DNA of 64,000 nucleotides from Forficula auricularia (GCA_024734495.1 JALMQS010000901.1:124001-188000); one strand, 5' to 3'; positions 12,647 through 25,871 are shown, counted from the first letter of the stretch. Notes: a model not told the origin generated them from the sequence alone. Numbers and translations: made by a program.

Positions 12647-12803
12647 GTTAAAAGGACAATTTTCAATAATTTATTTCTTGGTAATGAGACAGACGATCAA
12701 CTTCAAATTTCAGTAATAAATATTTAATGCATCAATGATGCATGGTAAAAATTTGAGAATTTTATTATAAAAATGATAAACAGTCCCTAACCTCCTTAAT
12801 GAA
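12647..12803 (+). repeat. Dispersed repeat, copy 1 (TTAAAAGGACAATTTTC)
   Basis: About 157 bases match 41167-41328. Shared segments are AAAAGGACAATTTTCAATAA, GGTAATGAGACAGACGATCA, AATGCATCAAT, GGTAAAAATTTGAGAAT and AAAAATGATAAACAGTC. Element type is unknown. Confidence 0.65.
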
Positions 12804-14296
12804 GAGTGCGAAAATAGATTTTTTAGAGGTATTTTACCAAAATTTATATTTTTCTCCTCAATGAGTGACAATTTCAAATTCAAATTTAAAGACTAGAAGA
12901 TTTTGTAAAAATTCCTAAGTTTCTCGCTCAAAGCTTAAGAATATAATATATATTTATATATTTTTTTAAGAGACTATTGAAAATCAAACTTTCTACCTTA
13001 AATTTAATTTATAAAAATTAACCAATTCTTCCCTTGAACTTTATTTTTTTTTTAGAAACCTTTTGACATATAACTTTTGAAACGAACTTTTTCCTTCACT
13101 CGCGATTTTTTGTTGTTATTTGTTGTTGTGTTGTTTTGTTCTCTAGTTAAATACCCTAAGGCACGATGGAATAACAATTTCCCACCCCTTATTTCTTCTC
13201 TTTGACGTATTGTAATATAATTATAAAGCGTTTCTCTCAAAGCTTCAAGCATAACACATGAGAAAAACAAATGATTCATTATTTATTGCGCGATATATAC
13301 TTTTAACTTATGTTTATTCATGAGTAAATATACACTTGTCTTATATACAATACAATTAAAATTAGACTACTTCAAAAGATATTGAGTCTTGCTCATAAAT
13401 CATATTTCTTTAATTTGTGTAACCTACCTAGTAGTCTAATTTTAATTTTATTAAAAATCTTCCACCTTAAACAAACACAAAACCTTATACTCATTTTGAT
13501 GGGTTTTCCAAATTTCCAAATTAGTTTATACTCTTATTATTATCCATGAACATAAATCAATGAGGTTGATCTCTGCTTGATGCAAATGAACAGAAAATAA
13601 ATATAAATATGTGTATAATTTATTTGTTAGACTATAGTTTCGAAAATTTTACCTTCATCATCATTCTTTTTAATAATAAAAATATTTTAATTAATCTGTT
13701 ATTTCTCATGGTGTCAAATATCCGATTGTATGTAAGTAAATTCGTATTTCCTCGCATACCGAGGGTTCAATTCCTTAAAAGTTTTAAAATACTTGAGATA
13801 TCGAGTTCCTTCTTGTTTGTTGTTGATAGGGCGAGAACGAGGAAATCCGTGGAATTTTTTTTTTATAATTTTAAATAATTTCTAAACGCCAACAGGTACA
13901 CAAATGATTTAATAATTGCCACTTTCGCGCTCTCTCACGCGGTCATTTTAAAAAATTATCCAGAACGTTATAGGGATATATTAGACGCCATAATAAAAAT
14001 ATTTTGTTTTTGACACTACATAAAATTCAACTTTTATTAATGTAACCCAGCGTTATACTCTTGGCGCAAGAATATGCTAATATTATAACACAAATTGTAT
14101 ATAATAGGTACACACAAGCTTCACCGAATAAGTAGGGAAACAATGAAAGTAGTGGTATTTCAAAGTCGTTATAATGAACAAAGCCCACTACAGTTCCAGA
14201 TTAAAATTTTAATACGAATTTTGATTTTAGAAAAAATAGTTACATATATTTTTCTTCTACGAGTGTCATACTCGATCCTGGGCGTTAGCGATTATA
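12804..14296. other. AT-rich DNA, solo repeat end
   Basis: Diverged satellite-like sequence continues to about 13060. At 13555-13590 there is a minus-strand solo end (AATCAATGAGGTTGATCTCT) of the 369-983 family. No gene is evident; short frames at 13.05-13.28, 13.6-13.9 and 14.1-14.35 kb look random. Confidence 0.4.
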
Positions 14297-14788
14297 CAGA
14301 GTGGGCCATAAAGATCTACCACATTTTGAAGAGGTATAAAAAATGATAAAATTTAACTGGAAAAAGACTGAATATACTTATGAATGTAACATTAAATAAT
14401 TTTTTTTATGTGTTTTAAACATTATATCAGACGAAAAAAGGGGGATCTCCAGAAGGCTAGAAATGCAAAAACTCACCACCCAAAATGAGTGGGGGGGGGG
14501 ATCAAAAATGAAAATTCTAGCCTTTTCGACCAAACTATGTATACAAAATTTGGTTAGTTTTTGCATTTCTAGCCTTCTGGGGGTACAACACAGAATATGT
14601 ATTCAAAATTTAGTTGTGTTAGTGCTGCCCACTACAGGTCGAAAGGGCTAGAATTTTCATTTTTGACCCCCCCTCCCCACACCTATTATTTTATGTTTTT
14701 TCAAAAATATATTCAGTTTTTTTCAAGTTAATTTTTTTCATTTTTTTATACCTATTCAAATTGTGGTAGATCTTTAGGCCCCACCCTG
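14297..14788. mobile_element. Tc1/mariner-type MITE, 492 bp
   Basis: The ends CAGAGTGGGCCATAAAGATC and the inverse of GATCTTTAGGCCCCACCCTG are flanked by TA on both sides, as expected for Tc1/mariner. The terminal inverted repeat runs about 45 bases on each side. The interior has two interleaved inverted repeats (14449-14472 with 14557-14580; 14487-14531 with 14638-14680). Small open frames inside are artefacts of these repeats. Confidence 0.7.
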
Positions 14789-17506
14789 TACTACTCTTCA
14801 TAGAAATTTTCCCGATGAAATCTTTCACAGGGGTGGTTTACCATAACCTTCCTCTGTATTTAGTGAGACTCCTCGCATTTTTGACAAGAATTAAAATTGT
14901 TCCTACTCGGAAATGTGTGTCTGTGACGGAACAACTGAACATTGGTCGCTCAGAATTGTTCCTACTGAAGTGGGAATCGTTTCGAAGTGGAATACTTTAG
15001 CTACTGTACTACCGTCGTGATTACATATAAATTCTAACTTTCAAGTCTGCATCTTATTTGGTTTACAATGCTCTGGCAGATTTACAGAAGGCATTGTAGC
15101 GACATTAATAGGGTCCCTTTTTACTTTTTAAACGAAATCCTAAAAAGAATTTAAGAATTTTAACAAATATTTAAATGAGGAGGGATGGATAAGATTAAGC
15201 CCGGGGCTTTGCACACATCGACACAATGTCGATGTCGATAGGCATGTTTGTTCGTATTTTTCAGTCCATTCAGACAAGTGGCAGAAAAGCGAGTGCGTGC
15301 CAACTCAATTATCACTTGTAGCAGAGAAAGAGAGCCTCTTTGGTACGCTACATGGCGCAGTAGAGTGGTTAACTACAAACATCGCTAATTGAATGACATT
15401 TTAACTTTTTTTCTTTTAGGATTTAACTGTTTAATCCATTCAACAGTTGAATTGTTTTAATATATAGATTTTATAAGTCAGTTAATTGATCTAATTAAAT
15501 TGTTGTTATGGCTTTAAAGCGAGATTCTGGAAAATTAATCTTGGGAAAATCATCTTAAGAAGATTCATCGTGTTTTTTTCTAGTGATCTTGAAATCTATT
15601 GCCATAAATAAATAAATGCTTATGCACATTTGATAATATATTTCTTCTTCGAGTGCTATTCCGACCGTTGTCTTTTACATGGAGAACATCATCTTCATAC
15701 TAATTTTCCTGGAGAAATTGTTCATAGAGGTAGTTTTCTGTTGCCTTCTCCTGGATTTATTGAGGCGCCTTACATTTTTGACAGAGATGAAAATTGTTCT
15801 GACTGAAGCGAAATTCGAAATCGAACGGTCTAGCCACTGCATTATTATTGGGCCTCAATATCACTATATTTAAAGAATAAAAATCAGATCAAAAATGAAT
15901 GTTTGCTCATTGGCGAAAATAAAATATATTTAGGTAACTACAATTTTTTTATTTTTTTGAGTAGAAGACGATATGCTTTTTTTCCGTTCACTAAATACGC
16001 TAGCAAGCTTGTCTCAGGCTTTGATGGTCCTAGTATTGAATTCACTCGATTTTATTTTGCTCATTAGTCATAAAAATTTATGAATGTAGAAAAAAATCAT
16101 TTTCAATCATGATTTTTTTTTATACGAGCCCCGCCCCATCTCAATTGGCCCACCAATATTTTTTCTTTTTAAATAAAATTATACTAATTCTCGGTAAATT
16201 TAATTTAAATATTTATTTTTATTATCATTTGGAACAACATTTTAAACAATTTAAAACATTTTATTGTAACATTTAACTTAAAATTATTTTTTAATTACAC
16301 GATATCCCTAAAACGAAATTTCGTTCTGGTGCAAAAATGTTTGAGTTTCCAGTCCGGTAACTAATTAGATTTTGGTATCACTTAGCATTAGAACTTATAG
16401 ATCAAAAATGAAGTAAATATCATTTTTTCAATGATTTTGTTGAGATTTTAACGCTGTTGTTCTATAAGCCAAAATAAACAACCAGGTGTTTTCAAATTTA
16501 CGGCGACTTTAACGGGATATCGTACAAAATTTTGAAAAATTTTTTACTTTTTCCAACAATTTTTATTTTATATGACCGGCTTTCTCTATGAAGGGATGAC
16601 TTCGTGTATTTAATTTTCTGTTGCTCAAAAAACTTAAACAATTAAAGGAACCAAAAATATTGCGATATATTTATACCTAAAACAAATCATATCAAAACTA
16701 GATTTATGTATGTTTTGAATTTTAACAATTTTCTTAAAAATATTAATTTTTCTTAAAATTGACTTTTAATAATTATTTGCATATTATCCGAAGACTCCGA
16801 ACTCCCTTCCATCGGTACAGCACCCTCTGAATATCTTTTGTCACATATCTGCGTTTGTGTGTGTAGTATAAAAGAATATTAGAATTGACTAACTTATTTC
16901 AAGTGATATGGAAAACTCTTCAAGTTGATTTTACTCCTTTTTTTGCTTTTTATTTGATAAAGATATAGTACATTTATTATGATGAGATATCTCTAGTGAT
17001 TTATAACGCGCCATAGAAATAAAATTCAATTTAAGTTTCACGTGGAGAGAAAAAAATGCGAGTATTTCAAAAAAAGAAATGACAAAATCGTACTTTTTAT
17101 TTTATTTGACAAGATATAATTTGCAGAACAGAAATAGGGGGAAAAGTGTTCGGTATAGTCCCTAAGGATTTCAAGGTAGAATTTTTATAATTTGTCCTTC
17201 ATGCTTGGATTTATTATTTATTAAAGGAATACCAAATGGACCGAGAGTAGACTAAAATCCCAAATAATTGTTTCGAAGTTAATTATTAAATAGGCAACAA
17301 TGTCAGACAGAGACCAAAATGACAAATGAGGGGGCGTCGATTTCAGAAATTCAAATAGCTACTATATATTCACAGAAATTATATTGATTTAAAAGGCAAT
17401 AAATTTTGTGAATGTGGTTGTTAAAGAATAAAAATAAAATTGATGTATCTATGTGACGTCATGAACTCCTCCTTTTTCTTCGTCACATATTATTATAACT
17501 CTAGGT
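14789..17506. other. AT-rich non-coding DNA
   Basis: At 14.80-15.00 and 15.63-15.87 kb two related phrases occur (AGAAATTTTCCC / GGAGAAATTGTTC, then TTTTTGACA and AAAATTGTTC), so these are probably diverged copies of one repeat. At about 15350, TGGCGCAGTAGAGTGG is pol III A-box-like. I see no gene. Confidence 0.35.
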
Positions 17507-17861
17507 CAGTGATTCTTAACCTATGGGTCGCGAAGCATATTCTTTGGGTCTCGCAGAGTCGTTAATCAAATATTTTACCTACTATATTTATTTTCAATAA
17601 TATTTATTCAATATTATTAAAAATGAAAATATGAAAAACAAGTAGTGCTTTTTGATTAAATTTTCCTTGGGTGAATAAGTAGGTTTGGTTATCTTATAAT
17701 TGTTAAAAAAAAATTATATGTAAGTTAAAAAAGTCATCATTGTAAAATTGAAGAAAACTGCTTAAGTATGGTCTAAAAAAGGTAATAATAAAAAAAATTA
17801 TCTTTTTTTAGGGGATCAAGAACATATTTCTCAAATTTGGGTCGCGAATTAAGAACCATTC
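17507..17861. mobile_element. hAT-type MITE, 355 bp
   Basis: It begins CAGTGATTCTTAACC and ends TTAAGAACCATTC. The flanking 8-mers are CTCTAGGT (17499-17506) and CTCCAGGT (17862-17869), a 7/8 match and the length expected for hAT. Both subterminal regions carry GGGTCGCG. It is the same family as 46615-46991. No transposase is present. Confidence 0.8.
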
Positions 17862-18940
17862 CTCCAGGTTATATTCCCCCATTTTGGATACTTATTTTAT
17901 GGGCCTTGGGAAAAAATGACATGCTAGTATTATTTACTTAAGACAATAATTAATTTTAAACACTATTTTTCTTTACAATATATTTAATAACAAACTTAAT
18001 ATTAATATAAATATTGTTCGCTTCTGATATTTACTTTGGGTTTGACTAATCGTGATCTTTGTATGCTTTGTATGCTGTGGTTAAAATCTTCTAGTTAGCA
18101 TCTAATTAAATTTATACTTTAAAGTTCAATTATTTTTGAAATTTCCATTAGGTTTCTTCATTTAAATGCGGTATTTGACTGTTAAAAAACAAAACCAAGA
18201 TTGCTAGACTAACGATTTATGGTTTCAACTTTTTTTATCTACTTCTTTGCTCAAATCACATTTGTTTTAACTAACTTTTCACAAATTTAACAAATCTCCG
18301 CAATAATTAACAACAAATCAAGGAAATCACAGAATAATATAGACGTAAATATATTTACAACTGTTGTTCTACACTTAATAACTTGCTTGGACCATATCGA
18401 GCTCTGACGTCTTCACTGAAACATTTTTAAAGAGATATTCTAATAAGAATGCAAAATGTTTCTTTTTTAAATTTTTATTAAAATAAAAAATAAACCCTTT
18501 TAAAAATCGAGAAACTTCTATACTTAAGGCAATACACGAAATTTATTAACATTCATGAATACTATATTGACCGTATTATCAATCATTGTTCGAGTTTCGA
18601 TGCGGATATTTGTTTGGATTTTTTGAATTTTGGTTTTAAGTGGGTGGTTAGGTCTGTGATTTTTTTGGAACAGCGAACTTTTCTGGGAATCCATGTTCTC
18701 AGAATGACTTTACAAACACTTGACAACAACTCTAGAATAAGCTTTGCAAGCGTCTGATGTGAACATTTTATCAAAAATACCTAATCAAGATTGTTTTAGC
18801 GAAAACTTTTGATTAATATCTTAATCTCCAAGTCTTCACTATATTCATACCTAGGATTGCTTGTCTTAAATTCCAAATAATAATAACAATAATATAATAA
18901 TAATAATGGTATTCCAAATAAATACCAAATACAGTTTTCT
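17862..18940. other. AT-rich non-coding DNA
   Basis: I see nothing beyond short open frames without recognisable domains. Confidence 0.4.
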
Positions 18941-18944
18941 TCTC

Positions 18945-19565
18945 CAGCCATTTTTTTATTTTGAGTATTTCTATAGAGAGGATTTTTTGAACAAATCCTG
19001 AGATGGTTTTCTTTAAATTTAAAACTAGTTACTTGATACTTGTAAAATTTCTTAACATAAAGCATTTAATTGATCAAATTTTTCGTACAAAAGCTACCAC
19101 TTGGGACTCTATAGCAGTTTTCTTTTGGAATCATTCTTGATTTTGAATGTTTCCGGTTCTGAAAGAATGTTCTTTTGAGAACTGTTCACTAAGCTGGTTT
19201 TCTGTTGCAATTTTAAATTAAATATTGGAAAAATTCTTTAATTCTTGTCAAATTTCACAAGATAAGTTATAATTGAAACAATTTTATTTTATTTCAATTT
19301 TCAAACCAAAATAACTATAGGTACAACAAAGTTTTCTTAGTGGCAATCTTGATTTTGAGTAAAGAGTATTAAATTAAAATACTTTTGAGGTTGTCTTGCT
19401 TAGGGTGCGGTTTTCATTTTTACTTAAATTAAAAAAAAAATTATTTAATTCTCAAATTTCACAACATAAAGCATATTTCATTTGAGTTTTCAAACAGAAA
19501 ATGGTAATGAGGTTAAAAACTGTCAGTAGAAAGACTGTTATTAAATTAAAAATCCATCTTTTTTG
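18945..19565. repeat. Degenerate tandem repeat, about 205-bp period
   Basis: Three diverged units carry AAATTTCTTAACATAAAGCAT (about 19047), AAATTTCACAAGATAAG (about 19251) and AAATTTCACAACATAAAGCA (about 19455), each preceded by a TTTTCTT/CTTGATTTTGA segment. Spacing is 204-208 bases. Confidence 0.5.
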
Positions 19566-21317
19566 AGTTTGACTCGTCGGCTCGTTTTTTCTTTGATATT
19601 AGGGATTCTGACAGGTTGAAGGGAAATCATGTCCGATGATCCATACTTAATGGAGATCTTTTACCCGTTTGATCATACAGTTGGAGCTAATATTTCTCTC
19701 ATTTATATTGCAAAAGAAGTCGTTAACCACTCCTCACGCGCTCATCGGTGCCTATATGAGATTTTTTTCTTTTAAATAAGGTAAATCCGTTTCCAATACT
19801 AAATGAGAATGGAAATGTTGACAAGATGACGTTAGGCTGGAAAATTGCTTTCTTTGCAATGTCCCGGGGGTGAAAAAAAAGGTGACCTCTGAAAACGATT
19901 CAGTTCCCTTCTTTGCTGATTGATGACAGACGAAAAGTAAAGAAGAAAAAAAGACCCAAACACGTTTAAACTGGACTTTACTACTGTATACAACCCATCA
20001 ACCTGCTAGTCAAATTAATTTAAAAAATCCACGAAAATTATACACCATATACTTTTTTTTAATTTAATTTATATTAAAGGAAAGAAGAATAAGTGTAGAA
20101 AAAACACATTTTTTGAGTTACTATTGAAAGTAAAACGGTACCCTTTTATAGCTAACTTAATCCAACTTTCTCATTGCTTAAGCAGGTTCTTTAATTTTTA
20201 TCTAATTTACTATTATCGATCAGACAATTATGGAAAAATCAACATAAGCTTATGAATATGAAAAAAGTCACCTCTATAATTTTTGAATCTTTTATAAACT
20301 TACTGACGAGATATTACGATTTAACATGGAGTCTTATGAGAAATTGGATTTTTCTAGGCTTTTTACTTGAAATGTAGAATAATTATCGACGCCATCTCGA
20401 AGATATTGTTGCAAGTATTAAAAAAATATGTAGGAATTATTTTAAGAGCTTGTAAAAATCGTTTGATTACCTGTAAATGTTATAATTCACAATTTCTCTC
20501 CGCAAAATTGCGTTTTTGTTTGGAGCCTTGCAAAGCGCGATCTTTGAAATTATACATAATTATATATGATCCGTTTATTTTTAAAGTGACGTAAGTCCAT
20601 TTGTTATTTTGAAATAGTTGTATTTATATTTTTATAAATACATATATTTATATATATATTTTGATGTATTTACTTTGACGAATTCATGACGATACCACTT
20701 TGCAGCGACACTGGTTTGACTTCCTACCTACCTGAAGAACCTCCTTATATTAACCATCTTTCGTATGAAGTGGTAATATCCATAAGAGCTTTAGCCATTT
20801 AGCAATCCTATGCATGATTAAAACATCAGTTCCTAAATGATCTTCTAAGACCCTGGCTCGTTCTCATGTGGATGTAATTTTTACATCCTTTCAACCCCAG
20901 TCATGTTGCTTGTATCCGGATTCCAGAGGAATTGAACATTAGTGAATGACTTTGTTAGGGGAATCGCTCTCTCTATCCTGTACTGTACTGGAGAGCGGGG
21001 GTAAAATGTTTGGCAAAGAAACTTTGAACAAACTTAGAATAGTCCATTACATATAATGTGAACTTAATCACCCCCACCCTGCGATCTTGGCAGAAGAAAT
21101 GTTTCCTCATCACAAACTCATTCTAGCGTCATGGACTCTTGCCTAAAGGGAATGAGAAAATGATAAGTGTGAAAAAGGGGGAAGTGTGAAGTGAGTGACG
21201 TTCCCTCTCCTTAAGTCCGTTTACATGTGAAATTAACTTTAAATACCATTATAAATAAAAAAACAAAACAATGATAAAATGAACACTTACGAAACCCAAA
21301 TGGAAACAAATAAATAA
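19566..21317. other. Non-coding DNA
   Basis: Composition is mixed. The stretch around 20870-21230 is less AT-rich, with a repeated CTGTACTGTACTGGAG, but shows no reading frame or repeat I recognise. Confidence 0.35.
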
Positions 21318-21426
21318 TTAAATCAATTTAAGCCGCGAAAGTTAAATAATGTAATCAATAATTTCTTATGTTAATTCTACATATTTAGAAAATTATTTTA
21401 TTATTTTTTGAAATGGAAAAATGAAT

Positions 21427-21506
21427 GGAGCACTCGGCGGGATTCAAACCAGTGTCTCTCTCCTTTAGCCGAAGAGCGCCTTTACCAACTAGGCCACGGA
21501 TGCTCT
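21427..21506 (-). repeat. tRNA-like sequence in palindrome, left arm
   Basis: Read on the minus strand, it has an acceptor-like GAGCATC pairing with GAGTGCTC, an A-box-like TGGCCTAGTTGG and a B-box-like GGTTTGAATCC. An anticodon-like stem CTCTT/AGGAG encloses the loop CGGCTAA. The loop would place GCT at the anticodon, but position 33 is G instead of the invariant T. That argues against a working tRNA gene and for a tRNA-derived mobile sequence. Confidence 0.6.
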
Positions 21507-21605
21507 CGTCAGGAAAGCTCTTTAGATTGAATGTCATTTCTCCTTTTCGCGGTCTTTTCTATTTAAAGTATAGTTACTTATGTTTTAGACAAATTAACTT
21601 TTAAA

Positions 21606-21667
21606 CTGGTAAAGGCGCTCTTCGGCTAAAGGAGAGAGACACGGGTTCGAATCCCGTCGGGAGCTCA
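21606..21667 (+). repeat. tRNA-like sequence in palindrome, right arm (5' truncated)
   Basis: It runs from TGGTAAAGGCGCTCTTCGG to a B-box-like GGTTCGAATCCCGTCGGGAG. The first ~20 bases of the tRNA-like unit, including the 5' acceptor strand, are replaced by TTTTAAAC. Confidence 0.6.
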
Positions 21668-21830
21668 AATCATTTTTCCTTTTCAAAAAATTATAAAATA
21701 ATTTTCTAAATATGTCGAATTAACATAAGAAATTATTGATTGCATTATTTAACTTTCGCGGCTCAAATTGCTTTAAGAAAAAAATTAAATCTAACGTTTA
21801 AAAGTTAATTTGTCTAAAATAAATAATTAA

Positions 21831-24198
21831 TAATGATAAAAAATCATATTTAGTTTAACCCATTCATCTAAGACCAAAAGGCATTAAACACTTTGTATGG
21901 TGCCTAGATTAACTAACAATGCTTCACACCTGAAAGGATTCACATCTATTGAGACTTAAATATCCCAAAACCCTCTTTAAGCCTCACTTGTCTATTATAA
22001 TATAATATAGGCAACTTAACTAGAAAAGGGATTATAGATAAATATATAATCAAGCCATTTACTATCGAGCTTGTTTCAATCCTCTCTTAGTTATTATGTA
22101 TTTCGTCCTCTTAGTTGTTCCTAAATTTGAACAACTCTCCATTTATCATATATTTCTATAATTTTTATTTAGTATCATATCCAAGTAGACATATTTGTAA
22201 ACTATAATTACATTGAAAACATGTTTAAATATATAAATGTACCATCGCATGCTCCCTAACCCAGTGGAGAATCGATGATTAGGTAATTATTTAGGTGCTG
22301 ACATCTACTGTGAATTTTAAATGTTCTGATTAGCATTATTTTCTCATTTTTATACCACCAAAGCACCCTATTTATATTTATCAGTTATAGATTTGAAAAT
22401 ATCTCTCAATCAACAGTTTTTAATTCTTTTTGATGTTAAAATATCTATTATATCTTTCTATTATATAATCATTAATTAACCATAATATAGAATTAAATTC
22501 TGTAAGATTTTTCAGAGTAAAAGTTATAAGATAAGACAGAGTCACTCGGTCAAAGATGTATTTGCTCTGGTGGTAAAAATTAAAACATTGATATTTTGGT
22601 TTAAAGGAGTTGAGCCCGTAAACGATTACAATTATATTTTTTAAAACTTTGGAAATTTATAAATATTTAAGAAAAAAAAATCCTTGCAAAATTTCATGAA
22701 ATTCTGAGCGCTCCTTCCGGATATAATCAATTCATAAATTAACACATATCCTTATGGGACATTACTATATTTCGACTTATATAGTGATCGAATTTTAGGA
22801 AAATTATATTTAATAAAAATGAAAATCCATTCAAATTTTAAGTACTTTCTCTTTAACTATTGACGGAACTGTGTACTAAAATTCAAAGGGATTCGTGCGA
22901 TAGATTCCTGGATAAAAATTAATAAAGTCAACAAAAATGATTTCTTTCGACAACACTTTAATTTCACATTTAAAAGGTGGCAACATCGCATAGTGTTAAG
23001 AGAGCAGCATCCCATCAAAATGGATCAAATTAACCACGGCGTTGTCAAGTGTTTCTTTTACTAGTGTGTGTATGTACGGAGACACGGGTTTTGCATATGT
23101 GTGCGTGGATCGACGTACATTCACTCTCAAAATTTTCTACTCTCAGTGGCGAAAAATAAAGAGGGAAACTGTATGGATACGTTTCAAATTTTTGGTAGTA
23201 AGTGTACGGGATCAACTCCCTTAAGAAAATTATATTTGAAATTGTAATTATTGGAAATTTAGAAAATAACTGGATAAATAACTTAATAATTTTATAATTG
23301 TCTTTTTAAAATATAATATAATATATAAAATATCGCTAGGTACGTTGGGAGTTGTGGTAGACCTATTTGTTATTTAAATTATATAAATCAATTTTAATGT
23401 AATGACTAATGACTAATTGGATACTCGCCATTGGGGTCTATGATCCGGTCGTCAGCTAGCCTATCTATCTATCTACTTATAGCTATATATTATTAAATAA
23501 TTTTTTTCCGTGGCTATGATCATCAAGCGTGAATATATATTTTTTAAATTCCGTTTCCTTTGCTTTTATTCATGATTAATTTCAGAGAAAAAATATTAAA
23601 TGAAATGGCAGGTTTTGTTAGCTCAAGGGAGGAGGATAGGGATGGTAATCAAACGAAAGAGTAAAAGAGAAATACTACCAAATAAGTTTATAATTTATTA
23701 TATCATCTGATTAATTATCCTATGCATGTCATGTTGAAAGACTTCGAGACTACGACAAGCTTCCGGGAAAATTATTAACGAATCTTGGTATTTCTAAATA
23801 AATAAATTAATAATGCTTGATATGAAACGTAATGAAATCAAAGCTAATTAGCCGAAAGAAAGGCTTTGTTTCCGGATTAAAAGATTTATGCTTTTGGGTT
23901 TAATTTTTCATGTAATCCTCGATTTCGGAACAAAATTCAAGTCCTCATAATCCTTTCTCTCTATTAATCAAGTTTATTATTGTGGTATTTTTGCATATAT
24001 GCTCTAGATCGAGTTTCATGGTTATCAGTAATTGAAGTAATATATTATTATTATTGACAAATTTAATTACAATCGTTAATGTTGACATTTCTTTAATAAT
24101 ATGGATTTAAAATAGATGAAAGCGGATTGCCTTAGGATGCAATTAAAATTGAAATTAATTAGTGTATTCTAATTTTTGGTTGATATTTTGGCTTATTG
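21831..24198. other. AT-rich non-coding DNA
   Basis: There is a short CTAT microsatellite near 23461. The open frame of 60 codons at 23042-23224 has no recognisable domain. Nothing else is supported. Confidence 0.4.
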
Positions 24199-24832
24199 TT
24201 AAGGTAGTTTTGTTTCGCGACAATACTAGCAAAAAGTTAATGCTAGACTAGGTATATAGAACAGACAATAAGGATTCAGCCCAAAACTTTTTGCTGTTTA
24301 TGTACCACTACTAGCCAATACCGTGCTCGTTTATAATATTTTATAAAGGTCGATTAATTAAACAAAAATTCTTAATAAACGATTAAAAGCTGTTGCCACA
24401 ATTGCTGAAGCGAAAAAACGTGAAAAAAGTACTAAAGTTATTCCACTTTTTAGGTTAAATATATACGTTGTTGCCAGCTTGTTTTTAGGGTAAATTTTTC
24501 ATTGTTTATTCATTATTATCTCAGAAACTGTGTTGTAACTATGAATTAAAATTTTCTTAAAAAATGTATTAGTTATTGTTTAATGTTGGTTTAGTTTTTT
24601 ATAACAATGGTAAGAAGAATTTATTAATTATAATTAAATATGTATGTAAATTTTCCGGTATACGTATAGTGCAATGCATAAGTCTGACAAACTCTATCTT
24701 TGGAGTTTAAAATCTCCAGAACTATACTGTTCATCAATTTCATTTTGCCACCAATCGATGCATAAGTATTTAAATAATAATCTAAATTTCCAAAAAATCC
24801 TAAGAAAACCCATATGATAAACAACTACCTTA
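24199..24832. mobile_element. MITE with TTAAGGTAGTT ends, about 634 bp
   Basis: The left end is TTAAGGTAGTTTTGTTTCGC and the right end is AACTACCTTAT. The left end resembles the termini of 6872-7100 and 47154-47664. The terminal repeat is short, so the boundaries are tentative. Confidence 0.45.
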
Positions 24833-25488
24833 TGTTCTAAAGAATAGACAATTTTTTGGGTATAAATGATTGAATATTTTAAATTAGATCTAATATATTA
24901 AACTAATCGATCGTAATTTCATGATGTAATGAGAATTTGTCCCTTACATACCAATCACCTTTAATACTTATATATGATAAAGAATAATACGGAGATGGAA
25001 GGAACTAAAGAAAATCTATACCATGAATCATCATCTTGTTGCATTTCGAATTTTCAAAATTTTCAAGTCGATTCTTCTTTTATTTTTTCAAAATTTGTAT
25101 AATAATGATTTTTTTTAATTTTTTTTTTATATGCATAATTTACATGCATGAATTTCTCGTCTTTTCGAAAATTCACAATCTTTAACATTTTTCATCAAAT
25201 ATCTCATTGATCTAGATCTAGAATAGCCGGACATTCAAGACTATTCTAGACGTTTTTTAGAACTCTTGAGATATCTTTAGATCTTAAAAAGCTCTGAAAG
25301 AATACTAGCAAGTTAAACAAGATATTATAAGATATTTGGAAGTTATCTTGGTGTTGTCTGAGAAGATGTATAAATATGGCTAAACTCTGAATTTTCATTT
25401 TAAAATTACGTTATAGTTCTCATAAGTTATTTACTGAATAATTCACCCAAGAGATGCATTGAGTCTGAAACTTGCATTTATTCTATTA
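24833..25488. other. AT-rich non-coding DNA
   Basis: Near 25200-25380 short phrases (GATCTAGATCTAG, AGATATCTT) alternate, but no repeat boundary or gene is visible. Confidence 0.4.
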
Positions 25489-25871
25489 CAGTAGAGTCCT
25501 GAAAACTCGGCCTAATGTGGACCGAAGGATGGCCGAGTTTGTGAAAAAGACGGGTTATTGGGAATAGGGTTAAAAAAGAATAAGTACGAGTTCCTCAGGA
25601 AATACAGTACTGTACTTGTATGTTTTGCTTGCTTGAAAATACAACAGAGAATAAATTCCAAATACCCTTAAAATGAAGAAAAGTACGTACTTTATGAAGG
25701 AATAGAGCATTTATTACATGAAAATGAAAATTAATGAATACACCTCAGAAAAATACTTTATGAAGACATAAAACTGTCTATAATGAAAATGAATTTTTTC
25801 GCCCTGCCAGGCTGTGGTCGAGTTGTCCAGACTGCCGGGTTATCGAGTACCTAGTTTTCGGGACTTTACTG
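25489..25871. mobile_element. pogo/Tigger-type MITE, 383 bp
   Basis: The left end CAGTAGAGTCCTGAAAACT and the right end AGTTTTCGGGACTTTACTG are inverted repeats flanked by TA. CAGTAGAGTCC-type ends are characteristic of pogo/Tigger elements in the Tc1/mariner superfamily. GGCCGAGTT and its relatives recur subterminally. There is no transposase. Confidence 0.75.

Larger units (their letters stand above)
21318..21830. mobile_element. Palindromic element with a tRNA-like unit in each arm
   Basis: The left arm (about 21318-21500) and right arm (about 21600-21775) are inverted copies sharing CCGCGAAAGTTAAATAATG, ATCAATAATTTCTTATGTTA and a tRNA-like unit. The two tRNA-like units point outward: left on minus, right on plus. 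The right part is itself bounded by inverted copies of TTTTAGACAAATTAACTTTT (about 21583-21606 and 21799-21820). Confidence 0.7.

Noticed and set aside
14378..14651. Two 62-codon frames with similar peptides on opposite strands
   Set aside because: They come from the inverted repeats inside the mariner-type MITE.
21427..21667. Possible functional tRNA genes
   Set aside because: The left copy lacks the invariant T33 and the right copy lacks its 5' end. Both lie in a palindromic repeat.
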